A stretch of 64,000 nt of DNA from contig NZ_WTYB01000001.1 in NCBI RefSeq assembly GCF_009828055.1, positions 1,069,183-1,133,182 on the forward strand, given 5' to 3'. This DNA is from Erythrobacter ramosus (GTDB lineage: Bacteria; Pseudomonadota; Alphaproteobacteria; Sphingomonadales; Sphingomonadaceae). Shown piece after piece: positions 38,273 through 47,560 of this stretch. The notes beneath the pieces are model-generated. The model worked only from the letters and a program-made list of their open reading frames with translations, made no database searches and was not told where the DNA came from. Both the position numbers and the translations under genes were made by a program. How positions within the stretch are numbered: position 1 is the first letter of the stretch; each line of letters starts with the position of its first letter.

Positions 38273-39645
38273 CCGATCGCCTCACTGTTACGGATCGCGA
38301 GATAGCGGTCGATCAGGCGCGGACCGATCGACGCCCACGGCGCTTCGAGCACGTCGATTCCCAGCCGCCGCAGCCGGGTCAGCACCAGCTTGCGCTGCTG
38401 GGCGAGGCTATCGGCGGTGACCGAACGGGCCAATGTCGCGATATCGCCGGGCGGGGCGGTGATCAGGTCCTCGACCTCGCTGTCGGTCATGGTGACGAAC
38501 AGCACCAGATGCTTGCCCGACAACCGCCCGAGGCTTTCGACCATCAGTTCGGCTGCGGTGGGATCGGTGAAGTCGGAGAACACCACCACCAGCGAACGAC
38601 GCTGGAGCCGCCCGGTGAGCGTGGCGAGCGCGAGGGTGAAATTGGGTTCGGCCGCCTGATAATCGAGGCCCGCCGCCGCGCTCTGCAAGCGGTGGAAAGC
38701 GCGCGGATCGCCGATGAAGGGCGTCATGATCTGCGGGGCTTGCGCAAAGCCGAACAGGGCGACCTTGTCCCCGCCCTTCAGCGCGACATAGGCGCAGGTG
38801 AGCGCCGCGCTGACCGCCCGGTCGATGCGCGGCAGGCCGTCAACCGGCTCGCACATCGCCTGCCCGCAATCGAAGGCAAACACGATCTGGTTGTTGCGCT
38901 CGCTCTCGTTCTCGCGGGCGAACAGGCGGGTGTGGCGGGCGCTGGCCTTCCAGTCGATCCGGCGGCGGTCCATGCCCGGCTCGTACTCGCTCAAGGCTTC
39001 GAACTGCGTGCCTTCGCCCCGGATGCGGCGGGCGATCAGGCCCATCTGGGCGTTGCGCAGGAAGGCCTGCAAATCGGGTGAGCGTACCGGGGAGAGGTCA
39101 GGCCAGATCCGCACCGGGCGGCCCAGCGGATAATCGACCTGCCGCGCGCCCAGCCGCAAAGGCCCTTCCCAGCGCATCCACGCCCGCTCGACCTGTGCCG
39201 TGCCGCGCCGGGTGGGCGTGAGGATCGTCTCACCGCGCCAGCCATCGCCAAACGATTGCGGGGCGAGCGTGAGCGTGACCCGGCCTTCAGGGGCCAGCCG
39301 CGGATCGCAGGCCAGCGCGGCTTCGGCCCGCGCCGGCTGGCGGCCTGTGAACCGCGCCGTGATGGCGAGCACGCTCGGCTGGCCGACTTCGATGTCTTCT
39401 GGCGTGCGGACCTCCCAGCTGTCGAGCCGCCCGGTCATCACCGCATCAAGCGCGATGAGCGCCACCAGCGTCAGCCCCAGCATCGGCGCGACCACCCATG
39501 CGCCCGGAGAGGTCGCAGCGATCACCACTGCCACCGGCGCCAGCCCCGCCGCGATCCACGCCGCCCGCTCGGTCGGCGCGACGATCAGCAGCGGCCGCAA
39601 CGGCAGCAGCAGGATGCCGAGGACAAGGCGAAGGACGCGGATCAC
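38269..39645 (-). CDS. DUF58-domain protein
   Basis: A 458-residue protein with two N-terminal membrane helices (~8-25, 38-65) and a von Willebrand A-like DUF58 region (~215-380) opening EYEPGMDRRRIDWKASARHTRLFARENESERNNQIVFAFDCG. DUF58 proteins typically work with MoxR ATPases as substrate adaptors or clients. It starts one base after the MoxR stop and its 3' end overlaps the SpoIIM-like gene by four bases. Confidence 0.93.
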   Translation of the reverse strand: MIRVLRLVLGILLLPLRPLLIVAPTERAAWIAAGLAPVAVVIAATSPGAWVVAPMLGLTLVALIALDAVMTGRLDSWEVRTPEDIEVGQPSVLAITARFTGRQPARAEAALACDPRLAPEGRVTLTLAPQSFGDGWRGETILTPTRRGTAQVERAWMRWEGPLRLGARQVDYPLGRPVRIWPDLSPVRSPDLQAFLRNAQMGLIARRIRGEGTQFEALSEYEPGMDRRRIDWKASARHTRLFARENESERNNQIVFAFDCGQAMCEPVDGLPRIDRAVSAALTCAYVALKGGDKVALFGFAQAPQIMTPFIGDPRAFHRLQSAAAGLDYQAAEPNFTLALATLTGRLQRRSLVVVFSDFTDPTAAELMVESLGRLSGKHLVLFVTMTDSEVEDLITAPPGDIATLARSVTADSLAQQRKLVLTRLRRLGIDVLEAPWASIGPRLIDRYLAIRNSEAIG

Positions 39646-39646
39646 C

Positions 39647-40612
39647 TTAGCGCGGCGCCTCGGTACTTTCGACCAGTTCGGCGACCAGCACCTCCATGTC
39701 GCGCCCCTCGATCTCGGCAGCGGGGCTGAGGGTCAGGCGGTGGCGCAGCACCGGCACGGCGAGCGCCTTGACGTCATCGGGGATCACATAGGCGCGGCCC
39801 TCCAGCGCGGCGCGGGCGCGGGCGGCACCGGCCAGCAGCACCGCAGCGCGCGGGGAGGCACCCACCGTCAGCTCAGCATGGTCGCGGGTCGCGCGGATTA
39901 GGCGCACGACATAGCGGGTGATATCCTCCGCGACGGTAACCTGCCCCAGCGCGCCGCTCGCCGCGACGAGGCCGGCGGCGTTGGTCACGGCGGTCACGCC
40001 CAGATCGGCGGGGCGCTGCGGGCCGGAGCGCTGGCCATAGGTGGCGACGATCCGCGCCTCCTCGTCCTCGGCCGGATAGGGCACCAGCAGCTTGAACAGG
40101 AAGCGGTCAAGCTGGGCTTCTGGCAGGGGATAGACGCCCTGGTTCTCGATCGGGTTCTGGGTCGCGACCACCATGAAGCGTTCGGGCAGCTGGTGCGTCT
40201 CCCCGTCCAGCGTGACGCGGCGTTCCTGCATCGCTTCAAGCAGCGCGGCCTGCGTCTTGGGCGGGGTGCGGTTGATCTCGTCACCCAGCAGCAGATCGCA
40301 GAAGATCGGCCCGCGCGTCAGCGTGAACTGGCTGGTCTGGAAGTTGAACAGGTTCGACCCGAGAATGTCGCCCGGCAGCAGATCGGGCGTGAACTGGATG
40401 CGTCCGAAATCGAGGCCCAAGGCGGTTGCAAAGCTTTGCGCAAGGAAGGTCTTGGCGGTTCCCGGCGGGCCTTCCAGGAGCACATGGCCTTCTGCCAGCA
40501 GAGCGGTCAGCAGCATGTCGACCATGTCTTCCTGCCCGACGATCGCCTTGGCGATTTCGCTGCGGATGGCGCCTGCGAGGCTGCGGACGTCGTCGAGTGT
40601 CATGGTCATCAT
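39647..40612 (-). CDS. MoxR-family AAA+ ATPase
   Basis: A 321-residue ATPase. Walker A is [10 protein letters not shown] (~47-56), Walker [14 protein letters not shown] (~110-122), sensor 1 VVATQNPIE, and the C-terminal lid includes [19 protein letters not shown], a MoxR hallmark. MoxR proteins are chaperone-like ATPases that assemble or modulate membrane or metal complexes with vWA/DUF58 partners. ATG overlaps the DUF4350 stop (ATGA). Confidence 0.95.
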   Translation of the reverse strand: MMTMTLDDVRSLAGAIRSEIAKAIVGQEDMVDMLLTALLAEGHVLLEGPPGTAKTFLAQSFATALGLDFGRIQFTPDLLPGDILGSNLFNFQTSQFTLTRGPIFCDLLLGDEINRTPPKTQAALLEAMQERRVTLDGETHQLPERFMVVATQNPIENQGVYPLPEAQLDRFLFKLLVPYPAEDEEARIVATYGQRSGPQRPADLGVTAVTNAAGLVAASGALGQVTVAEDITRYVVRLIRATRDHAELTVGASPRAAVLLAGAARARAALEGRAYVIPDDVKALAVPVLRHRLTLSPAAEIEGRDMEVLVAELVESTEAPR

Positions 40613-41880
40613 TGTCCCTGCGATAGCTTGGCGTTGAGGTCGTCGAGGCTTTGCGCGGCGGCCAGAATGTCGGCGGGTTTCGCCGCCGCTTCCAGCCGTG
40701 CGGCGCGGCGGGTGAAGGGTTCTTCCTGCGGCAGGCGGCGGGCGAGCGCTTCGTCAATCGCCTGCGGATCGGGCCGGCCGAGGCCGAGCCGTTCGGCCAG
40801 CCGCCGCGCGGACAAGGCGGCGTAGGGCGCACCCAGCAGCCGGAACCGCCGGGCGCGCAGGATCAGGCCAGCACCATTGGCGATTAGCTGGCGCTTGCCG
40901 AAAGCGATGTCTGGTCCGGCAGGCGCAGCCGGTGGGCCAAACCGCTGGAACGCGCGCCAGCCGACGATCAGCAGCGCCACCAGCAAGCTCAGCGTCGCGG
41001 CAAGGAACGGCGGGCGGAAGGCCAGCGTCAGCAGGTTTTCCGACGCGCCAAAGCCATTGAGCGTCATGTCGAAAGTGACTTCGTAAATGTCGGCATCATC
41101 CGCCAACCAGTCCACCAGTGCCACGGCCGCCGCGGCGCGGTTGGCGTCGGCAAGGCCATAATTGTTGGCAAGGTCAGGCTCGGCGAGAAAGATCACTGGA
41201 TAGGCCGGGTTGTCATCGTCAAGGCCCTCGCCGGGGTTGACCCAAAAGGCGAGCGCGCGGTCTTCGGCATCGGCGATCAGCACCTCGTGCGCGGCTTCGG
41301 GCACGGCATACATGGTGGCGGAGGTCGGCAAGCGTCCGGCAAGGCCCAGCCCGCTCCAACGGTCCCCGGCGGCGCTTTCATCGTCCTCGGCCAATTCGTG
41401 GGTGAACCGATAGGGTTTGGGTAAGACCTCAGGCCATTCCGTCGCTTCCGCACCGTTGAGGATCACCCAGCCGCGCTTGAACTTGTCGCGGGCTTCGGAG
41501 GGGAGCTGGTCCGAGGGTGGTATGGCGAACCATTTGGGCAGGATCACCAGCGTCGGACCAAGAAAGGTGCGGTTTTCGAGGATTTCGGCGATTGCCTCGC
41601 CATCACCAAAAGCCGGAGGGGTCAGCACCAGCAGGCCGCTGGTCTCCAACCCTTGTGGGCTGCGCGACCGAGCGACCTCATAATCCGCCGCCTCGACCAA
41701 ACGAACGAGGCCGGCATAGCCGTTCAAGCCGTTGCTGGCGGCATGAGCCTGTCCCTGTCCGCGCGTTCCGCCGAAGTCCTCGCCCGCGCCGATCAGATAC
41801 AGCGCGGCGAAGAACAGCGCAAAGCCGCCCACCACCAGCGCCAGCACCCCGCCGCGCGAAAAGGCCGCGCCGGACGTCAT
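40609..41880 (-). CDS. DUF4350-domain membrane protein
   Basis: A 423-residue protein; ATG at 41880 overlaps the upstream stop by four bases. An N-terminal helix (~10-30) is followed by a periplasmic domain with Rossmann-like strands ([29 protein letters not shown]), typical of DUF4350. A second helix (~280-300, [17 protein letters not shown]) precedes a cytosolic tail. Frequent neighbour of MoxR/DUF58/DUF4129 genes; function undetermined. Confidence 0.88.
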   Translation of the reverse strand: MTSGAAFSRGGVLALVVGGFALFFAALYLIGAGEDFGGTRGQGQAHAASNGLNGYAGLVRLVEAADYEVARSRSPQGLETSGLLVLTPPAFGDGEAIAEILENRTFLGPTLVILPKWFAIPPSDQLPSEARDKFKRGWVILNGAEATEWPEVLPKPYRFTHELAEDDESAAGDRWSGLGLAGRLPTSATMYAVPEAAHEVLIADAEDRALAFWVNPGEGLDDDNPAYPVIFLAEPDLANNYGLADANRAAAAVALVDWLADDADIYEVTFDMTLNGFGASENLLTLAFRPPFLAATLSLLVALLIVGWRAFQRFGPPAAPAGPDIAFGKRQLIANGAGLILRARRFRLLGAPYAALSARRLAERLGLGRPDPQAIDEALARRLPQEEPFTRRAARLEAAAKPADILAAAQSLDDLNAKLSQGQ

Positions 41881-42593
41881 GCCGCCCGCCCCAGCGGTGT
41901 CCCGCGCGGATCGATCCGGGCGAGCGCGAAGTCGGCATAGGCGGCGCGCGCGGCCTCCCAATCGCTGCGGTCGAGCGTCCGCAGCGCGAACAGCGAGCGT
42001 TCGACCCGCTCGGCAATCACGACGAAAGCCGTGCGCGCGGTGTCGGGCAGGGCGGGAAGCGCGGCGAGTTCACGCGCGGTGCTCGACGGTTCGACCCAAT
42101 CGGGCCGCGCCGCGGCGATCTGGCCCACGCTGCGCTGAAGCAGCAGGTGGGTCGCCGCATCGAACTGCCCTTCGGCGGCGAGCCGGTCGGCATCTTCGAG
42201 CAGGGCAAGGCTGGCCGCCTGATCGGGTTGCCAGGTGTTATTTGTCCCCGCGTCCGAGGCAGCGGATTTGGCGCGGCGGAAAAAGCTCGGATCGATCAGG
42301 CGCACCAGCAGCACCAGCGCAAGCAGCCCGACTATGCCCAGCAACACCCATTGCAGCCACCACCAGGAATCGCCGAGCGCCAGCCCTGCCGGCGCCAGCC
42401 AATCGGCGAGCATTTCGCCAAGGGCGTTCAATTGGCGTTCCAGCCAGCTTGGCTCGGGCGGAGCGATGGGTGGGATTTCGACCGGGGCGAACTGGACATT
42501 GCCCTCGGCGTGCAGCGTGTCCCATCCGGCGGGAGGCGATCCGCCTGAATTGGCTAATGATTCGGAAGGCGAAGAAGCGGCCGCTGCGGTCAT
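41877..42593 (-). CDS. DUF4129-domain membrane protein, first gene of the MoxR operon
   Basis: A 238-residue protein with one clear transmembrane helix (~82-102, LQWVLLGIVGLLALVLLVRLI) and a cytosolic C-terminal helical domain (DRLAAEGQFDAATHLLLQRSV..., ERSLFALRTLDRSDWEAARAAYADFA), the DUF4129 pattern. It begins the seven-gene operon 42593-35332; no promoter could be singled out in the ~80 bases to pheA. Confidence 0.85.
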   Translation of the reverse strand: MTAAAASSPSESLANSGGSPPAGWDTLHAEGNVQFAPVEIPPIAPPEPSWLERQLNALGEMLADWLAPAGLALGDSWWWLQWVLLGIVGLLALVLLVRLIDPSFFRRAKSAASDAGTNNTWQPDQAASLALLEDADRLAAEGQFDAATHLLLQRSVGQIAAARPDWVEPSSTARELAALPALPDTARTAFVVIAERVERSLFALRTLDRSDWEAARAAYADFALARIDPRGTPLGRAA

Positions 42594-42676
42594 CCACCAA
42601 CGGTGGTGGCACGCCGGGAGCGCCCGCGCAACGGGAAACAGCGCGGCGGCCGTGCTATCCGCGCCTTATCCGCGTT

Positions 42677-43570
42677 TTAGCCTCTGGCGCGGGCCTGTTC
42701 GTAGCTGCCCAGAATGCGCAAGACCTTGGAATGAAACGCGCATTCTTCCAGCGCGCGGTCCACTGCCGGATCACCCGGCGCGCCGATGATGTCGGCGTAA
42801 AAGGTGGTGGCGGCAAAGCTGGTGCCTTGCTGGTAGCTTTCGAGCTTGGTCATGTTGACCCCATTGGTCGCAAACCCGCCCAGCGATTTGTAGAGCGCGG
42901 CGGGGATGTTCTTCACCTCAAAGATGAAGGTGGTCATCACCGGCTTGCCCTCAAGCGCGCTGGTCGCCAGCGGCTCACTGGCGAGGATCACGAAGCGGGT
43001 CATATTGTCCGCGCTGTCCTCGACATTGTGCTCGATGATCTGGAGCCCGTAGAGCTCGGCGGCGAGGGCGGGGGCGATGGCGGCAACAGTGGGATCGCCG
43101 CGCTCGGCCACATAGGCCGCTGCGCCTGCGGTATCGGCGTGGCTCAGCGGCACGATCCCGCGCGCCCGCAGATAGTGGCGCGACTGGCCGAGCGCTTGAG
43201 GGTGGCTGTAGGCCGCCTCAAACGGGCCGGAGCCCAGCGCCATCAGCGCATGGTGGATCGGCATGAAATATTCGCCGATGATGTGCAGGCCGCTTTCGGG
43301 CAGCAGGAAGTGGATATCGGCGACCCGCCCGTGCTGCGAATTCTCGATCGGGATGATCGCCTGCGCCGCCCGCCCGTCCTTCACCGCTTCCAGCGCGTCT
43401 TCAAAGCTGAAGCAGGGCAGCGGCAGCATGTCAGGCCGCGCTTCGGTGGCGGCGCGGTGCGAATTGGCCCCCGGCGAGCCCTGAAACGCAATCGTGCGTG
43501 CAGGCTCTGCCAAAGCTGCGGCGCGCATCTGGTCGACGATGGCAAGGGCGGGGCCGGGAAAGGATCGCAT
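42677..43570 (-). CDS. pheA: prephenate dehydratase
   Basis: A 297-residue enzyme that converts prephenate to phenylpyruvate for phenylalanine synthesis. The catalytic domain has IAFQGSPGANSHRAA, VKDGRAAQAIIPIENSQHGRV and NMTRFVIL (TRF motif); the C-terminal ACT domain (TTFIFEVKNIPAALYKSLGGFATNGVNMTKLESY) should bind phenylalanine for feedback control. A monofunctional enzyme, with no chorismate mutase part. An internal ATG at 43528 is an alternative start. Confidence 0.95.
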   Translation of the reverse strand: MRSFPGPALAIVDQMRAAALAEPARTIAFQGSPGANSHRAATEARPDMLPLPCFSFEDALEAVKDGRAAQAIIPIENSQHGRVADIHFLLPESGLHIIGEYFMPIHHALMALGSGPFEAAYSHPQALGQSRHYLRARGIVPLSHADTAGAAAYVAERGDPTVAAIAPALAAELYGLQIIEHNVEDSADNMTRFVILASEPLATSALEGKPVMTTFIFEVKNIPAALYKSLGGFATNGVNMTKLESYQQGTSFAATTFYADIIGAPGDPAVDRALEECAFHSKVLRILGSYEQARARG

Positions 43571-43688
43571 GGTGCAAGCCGCCTAGAGGCGCAGGCGCGC
43601 AGGCACAAGCCCGCTTGCAAAAGGTGCAAGAATTCGTGCCACGATCAGTCTTGCGCGCCTCGGCTGGCAACACTATGAGCCGCCCGGG

Positions 43689-44381
43689 ATGACACAGGAT
43701 AACTCTTCGCAGGATAACGCGGCCAGCCAGACCGGCGGCGGCGATCTGTTCAACACTGCCGCAGGCTGGGTGCTGTTCGCGGGCGTCGTGGGCCTTGGGC
43801 TCGCGCAGCTTTCGAAAGGCTATTTCCACGGCGATAAGCCGGATCGGCCCGAAAAGCTCGGCTACGTGATCGAAGGCGCGGTCGAAGAAGGCTCTGGCCC
43901 GGCGGAAGCCTCGATTGCGGATGCGCTGAACGCCATGCCCGCTGCCGAACTGGTCGCTGCGGGCGAGAAGGCCTTCGCCAAGTGCCAGAGCTGCCACACC
44001 ATCAATGCGGGCGGCGCCAATGGCATCGGCCCGAACTTGCACGGCACGATGGGCAAGGCCGTGGCAAGCCATGCCGGCTTTGCCTACAGCGCCGAGCTGA
44101 AGGCCGTGGGCGGCACCTGGGACTGGGACAAGATGGACACCTGGCTCAAGAACCCCAAGGGCATGGTCTCGGGCACCAAGATGAGCTTCGCCGGTCTTGG
44201 CAAGGTTGAAGATCGCGCCGCGATTGCGGCCTACCTCAACGCGCAGGGTTCGAACCTGCCGTTCCCGGCTGCTGCTGCACCTGCCGCTGCTGCCGAAGGT
44301 GAAGCCGCTGCTGCCGAAGGCGAGGCGGAAGCCGTCGCCACTGCCGAGGCAGGCACTGATCCGGCGGCTGCGACGGAATAA
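43689..44381 (+). CDS. membrane-anchored cytochrome c
   Basis: A 230-residue protein. An uncleaved N-terminal helix (~25-42, AGWVLFAGVVGLGLAQL) anchors a class I cytochrome c domain facing the periplasm: heme site CQSCH (Cys99, Cys102, His103) and the axial Met in GTKMSFAGL (~172). This is the layout of CycM-type cytochrome c552 that passes electrons from the bc1 complex to cytochrome oxidase. The C-terminal ~45 residues are Ala/Glu-rich and probably disordered, an unusual extension. Confidence 0.93.
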   Translation: MTQDNSSQDNAASQTGGGDLFNTAAGWVLFAGVVGLGLAQLSKGYFHGDKPDRPEKLGYVIEGAVEEGSGPAEASIADALNAMPAAELVAAGEKAFAKCQSCHTINAGGANGIGPNLHGTMGKAVASHAGFAYSAELKAVGGTWDWDKMDTWLKNPKGMVSGTKMSFAGLGKVEDRAAIAAYLNAQGSNLPFPAAAAPAAAAEGEAAAAEGEAEAVATAEAGTDPAAATE

Positions 44382-44386
44382 GCATC

Positions 44387-44421
44387 AGGGGAGGGCGGCG
44401 TCAGGCCGCCCCCTCTCCCCT
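44387..44421. terminator. GC-rich hairpin between convergent cytochrome c and rlmE genes
   Basis: AGGGGAGGGCGGC (44387-44399) pairs with GCCGCCCCCTCTCCCCT (44405-44421). No T-run on either side. A shared terminator is the likely role because two genes end here. Confidence 0.55.
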
Positions 44422-44425
44422 CACG

Positions 44426-45085
44426 TCAGCCCTTGAAACCTTGGGCGATCACATACCACTCCGACGAGCCCTTGCGGCTCGCCGGGGGTTTGGCGTGCTT
44501 TACCTGCGTGAAGTTCTTTTTCAGCAGCGCGAGCAGATCGCTGTCCGTGCCGCCCGCCAGCACCTTGGCGACGAAAGCCCCCCCCGGCGCAAGATTCTCG
44601 GCCGCGAACCACGCCGCCGCCTCGACCAAGCCCATCGTGCGCAGGTGATCGGTCTGCTTGTGGCCGACGGTGTTGGCCGCCATGTCCGACAGCACCAGAT
44701 CGGGCGGCCCGCCCAAGGCTTCGGCGAGCTTGGCCGGGGCATCATCGGCCATGAAATCCATCTGGAAAATCGTCACGCCCTCCAGCGGTTCGACTTCGAG
44801 CAGGTCGATCCCCACCACTTCGGCCTTGGGTGATTTGGCGCGCACCACCTGCGACCAGCCGCCCGGCGCAATGCCAAGATCGACCACCCGCTGCGCGCCC
44901 TTGAGCAAGCCGAACTTCTCGTCGAGCTCGATCAGCTTGTACGCCGCGCGGCTGCGATAACCGTCGGCCTTGGCCTGCCTGACGTAGGGGTCATTGAGCT
45001 GGCGTTCCAGCCAGCGCACCTGACTGGCAGTGCGGCCCTTGGCGGTTTTGACCCGCTTGCTCGGCGTCTTGTCACCGCGGCTCAT
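44426..45085 (-). CDS. rlmE: 23S rRNA (uridine-2552-2'-O)-methyltransferase
   Basis: A 219-residue FtsJ/RrmJ-type enzyme that methylates U2552 of 23S rRNA. The ATG at 45085 overlaps the upstream ppx/gppA stop by four bases. Motifs: YRSRAAYKLIELDEKFGLL with the catalytic Lys, SAM loop VVDLGIAPGGWSQVV, DLLEVEPLEGV, and the catalytic Asp in LVLSDMAANTVGHKQTDH, then VAKVLAGG with Lys. The ~20-residue basic N-terminal tail (KRVKTAKGRTASQVRWLERQL) is typical in alphaproteobacteria. Confidence 0.95.
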   Translation of the reverse strand: MSRGDKTPSKRVKTAKGRTASQVRWLERQLNDPYVRQAKADGYRSRAAYKLIELDEKFGLLKGAQRVVDLGIAPGGWSQVVRAKSPKAEVVGIDLLEVEPLEGVTIFQMDFMADDAPAKLAEALGGPPDLVLSDMAANTVGHKQTDHLRTMGLVEAAAWFAAENLAPGGAFVAKVLAGGTDSDLLALLKKNFTQVKHAKPPASRKGSSEWYVIAQGFKG

Positions 45086-46317
45086 TTTGCGTCCCGTCCA
45101 TTGTTCTGGCCGCCGCGCTGCCTTTGCAGCGCTTTGAGCGATCGTTCCGACTGGCGCTCGGCCGCCATGATGCTTCTGAGAATGCCTTCGCGGATCCCCC
45201 GGTCTGCCACGCCCAACCGCCGCGCGGGCCACAGGTCGAGTATCGCCTCAAGGATCGCGCAGCCTGCCACCACCAAGTCGGCGCGGTCCTGCCCAATGCA
45301 GGGCAAGGTGGAGCGTTCATAGGGCGTCATCACCGAAAGCCGTGCGCTGATCTCGCGCATCTCGCCAGAGGGCACGATCAACCCGTCCACCGCCTTGCGG
45401 TCATAGCACGGCAGTTCGAGATACAGGCTGGCAAGCGTCGTCACCGTGCCGCTGGTGCCCAGCAGGCGGATATCTTCGTGCTGCGCGGCCCCCGCCACGC
45501 GGGAGGCGAAGGGGGCGAAACTGTCGGCGACCATCTGCTGCATCTGCGAAAAGCGGGCGATGCGCGCGGCTTCGCTGTCTTCGGCGCGGCCGACCGTATC
45601 GGTGAGCGAGACAACGCCCCACGGCACACTCTGCCAATCGAGGATGCGCGGCACCCGGCTGGCGCCCTCGCCGACTGCTTCGACCAGCACCAGCTCGGTC
45701 GATCCGCCGCCAATGTCGAAGATCACCGCCGGGCCGGTGCCCTCTTCCAGCAGGATGTGGCAACCCAGCACTGCCAGCCGCGCTTCTTCCTCGGCGCTGA
45801 TAATGTCGAGCGCGATGCCCGTCTCGCGCCGCACCCGCTCGATGAATTCGAGCCCGTTTTCGGCGCGGCGGCACGCCTCGGTCGCGACCGACCGGGCGAG
45901 GCGGACATTGCGGCGCTGCAACTTGTCAGCGCAGATGTTGAGCGCACTCAATGTGCGGTCCATCGCCGCGTCGGACAGCCGCCCGCTGGTGGCAAGGCCT
46001 TCGCCCAGCTTCACCACCCGGCTGAAGGCGTCGATCACAGTAAAATCGCGGCCCGAAGGGCGGGCGATCAGCAGGCGGCAATTGTTGGTGCCAAGGTCCA
46101 ATGCGGCATAGGCCTCACCGTGGCTGGCGGGCTTCATCGCACCAATATCGGCCAAGTCAGGCTTGGGCCGGTCTACGCCATTGCCTTTGGCACGGCCATT
46201 GGCTCTGGCATCGGGCTGAGGGGGGCGCTTGTAGCGGAAATCGACTACCTTGCCGGACTTGCCGCCCCGGTTTTTCCCAGCACTTCTATTCCTGTCCGGC
46301 GGGAGAGTTTCCGCCAT
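45082..46317 (-). CDS. Ppx/GppA exopolyphosphatase/pppGpp phosphatase family protein
   Basis: A 411-residue member of the sugar-kinase/actin-fold phosphatases. The phosphate loop AALDLGTNNCRLLIA (~70-84) and second loop VIFDIGGGSTELVLVE (~190) are clear, with EEEARLAVLGCH between. The ~60-residue basic N-terminal extension (KNRGGKSGKVVDFRYKRP) is not seen in the E. coli proteins and is probably disordered. ATG at 46317 chosen over a GTG two codons upstream. Coupled to rlmE by ATGA overlap. Whether it acts on polyphosphate or pppGpp cannot be told. Confidence 0.9.
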   Translation of the reverse strand: MAETLPPDRNRSAGKNRGGKSGKVVDFRYKRPPQPDARANGRAKGNGVDRPKPDLADIGAMKPASHGEAYAALDLGTNNCRLLIARPSGRDFTVIDAFSRVVKLGEGLATSGRLSDAAMDRTLSALNICADKLQRRNVRLARSVATEACRRAENGLEFIERVRRETGIALDIISAEEEARLAVLGCHILLEEGTGPAVIFDIGGGSTELVLVEAVGEGASRVPRILDWQSVPWGVVSLTDTVGRAEDSEAARIARFSQMQQMVADSFAPFASRVAGAAQHEDIRLLGTSGTVTTLASLYLELPCYDRKAVDGLIVPSGEMREISARLSVMTPYERSTLPCIGQDRADLVVAGCAILEAILDLWPARRLGVADRGIREGILRSIMAAERQSERSLKALQRQRGGQNNGRDAK

Positions 46318-46500
46318 GATCACATTACTTTCATATCACCATGCGCGCGATGTGGGGCGCATGGCACTTGGGGCCAAGCTAACCCAAGCGCCGCGCAAGA
46401 GCAAGCAATGCAGGCGCAACGCGTGCTTGACCTTGCGCCGCTGCGAAACTAGGGAGCGCCTTCGTCGACGCCGCCGGACTTTGCCGGTGGGGAAGGCCAA

Positions 46501-46574
46501 TGCCCCGTCCTCTAATGGTAAGAGAGCGGACTCTGACTCCGTCAATCAAGGTTCGAATCCTTGCGGGGCATCCA
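46501..46574 (+). tRNA. tRNA-Gln (anticodon CTG)
   Basis: The acceptor arms TGCCCCG and CGGGGCA pair fully, followed by discriminator T and an encoded CCA. The anticodon arm GCGGA-CTCTGAC-TCCGT puts CTG at positions 34-36, reading CAG glutamine codons. The T arm contains GGTTCGAATCC. The T-U-P bases are canonical and no intron is present. Confidence 0.96.
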
Positions 46575-46687
46575 GCCACCCATCGTCCGAATGTTTCATG
46601 TGGAAGCAACGCTCTGACGCACGTCAGAAACATTGCAGCAAATCAAGCCTATTGCGGGGCTAACCACCCCCTACTAGGGGTTTAGCC

Positions 46688-47560
46688 ATGACCGAAAAAG
46701 ACCTGACCGACCGCAAGTTCTACCGTGCGGGCGAAGAGACCCGCTTCGCCGAGGGTGGGCCCGAGCGCACGCCGCAGACCGCGCATCCGGCCTATAAGCT
46801 CGCCTTCCGCGACACCGATTTCCTGCTGCGCGATGAACTGCGCCCGGTGCGATTCCAGCTGGAATTGCTTAAGCCCGAAATGCTGCTCGATGAAGCCCGC
46901 GTCGGCTCGACGTTGGTGATGTACGGCTCGGCCCGCATCCCTTCGCCCGCGCAGGCCGAGGCACGGATTGCGGCGGCCGAGGGTGGCGACGAGTATGACC
47001 AGAAGGTCGCCGCCCGCCTCGCCGAGAAGGCCAAGTATTACGACGAGGCCTACAAGCTCGCCCGGTTGGTCAGCGAAAAGGGTATCATCGAGAATGGCCT
47101 GCGCCAGTTCGTCATCACCACCGGCGGCGGGCCTTCGATCATGGAGGCGGGCAACCGCGGCGCGTCTGACGCGGGCAGCGAATCGATTGGACTCAACATC
47201 GTCCTGCCGCATGAGCAGGCGCCGAATCCCTATGTGACGCCGTACCTCAGCTTCCAGTTCCACTACTTCGCGCTGCGCAAGATGCACTTCCTGCTGCGCG
47301 CCCGCGCGGTCGCGGTCTTCCCCGGCGGGTTCGGGACGTTTGACGAGTTCTTCGAGCTCGTCACGCTGATCCAGACCGGCAAGATGAAGCCGATGCCGAT
47401 CATCCTGTTCGGCAAGGAATTCTGGAACCGGGTCGTGAATTTCGAAGCGCTGGCCGAGGAAGGCGTGATCTCTAAAGCCGATCTCGACCTGTTTACCTGG
47501 GTGGAAACCGCTGAGGAGGCCTGGGCCTGCATCTGCGATTTCTACGAGATCAAAAGCTAG
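46688..47560 (+). CDS. LOG-family protein (TIGR00730-like)
   Basis: A 290-residue protein with the LOG signature: MYGSARIPSP, FVITTGGGPSIMEAGNRGA and the catalytic PGGFGTFDEFFELVTLIQTGK (~213-233). Canonical LOG enzymes are nucleoside-5'-monophosphate phosphoribohydrolases, releasing bases such as cytokinins or hydrolysing AMP, and many were formerly mislabelled lysine decarboxylases. This long variant, with extra N-terminal ~60 residues, is common in proteobacteria and its natural substrate is unknown. It lies ~110 bases after tRNA-Gln. Confidence 0.92.
   Translation: MTEKDLTDRKFYRAGEETRFAEGGPERTPQTAHPAYKLAFRDTDFLLRDELRPVRFQLELLKPEMLLDEARVGSTLVMYGSARIPSPAQAEARIAAAEGGDEYDQKVAARLAEKAKYYDEAYKLARLVSEKGIIENGLRQFVITTGGGPSIMEAGNRGASDAGSESIGLNIVLPHEQAPNPYVTPYLSFQFHYFALRKMHFLLRARAVAVFPGGFGTFDEFFELVTLIQTGKMKPMPIILFGKEFWNRVVNFEALAEEGVISKADLDLFTWVETAEEAWACICDFYEIKS

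Noticed and set aside
46595..46611. Second parS-like site TGTTTCATGTGGAAGC after the tRNA
   Set aside because: At least four mismatches to the consensus, too many to support.
46501..47560. Genomic island at tRNA-Gln
   Set aside because: No integrase, no repeat of the tRNA 3' end and only housekeeping-type genes follow.
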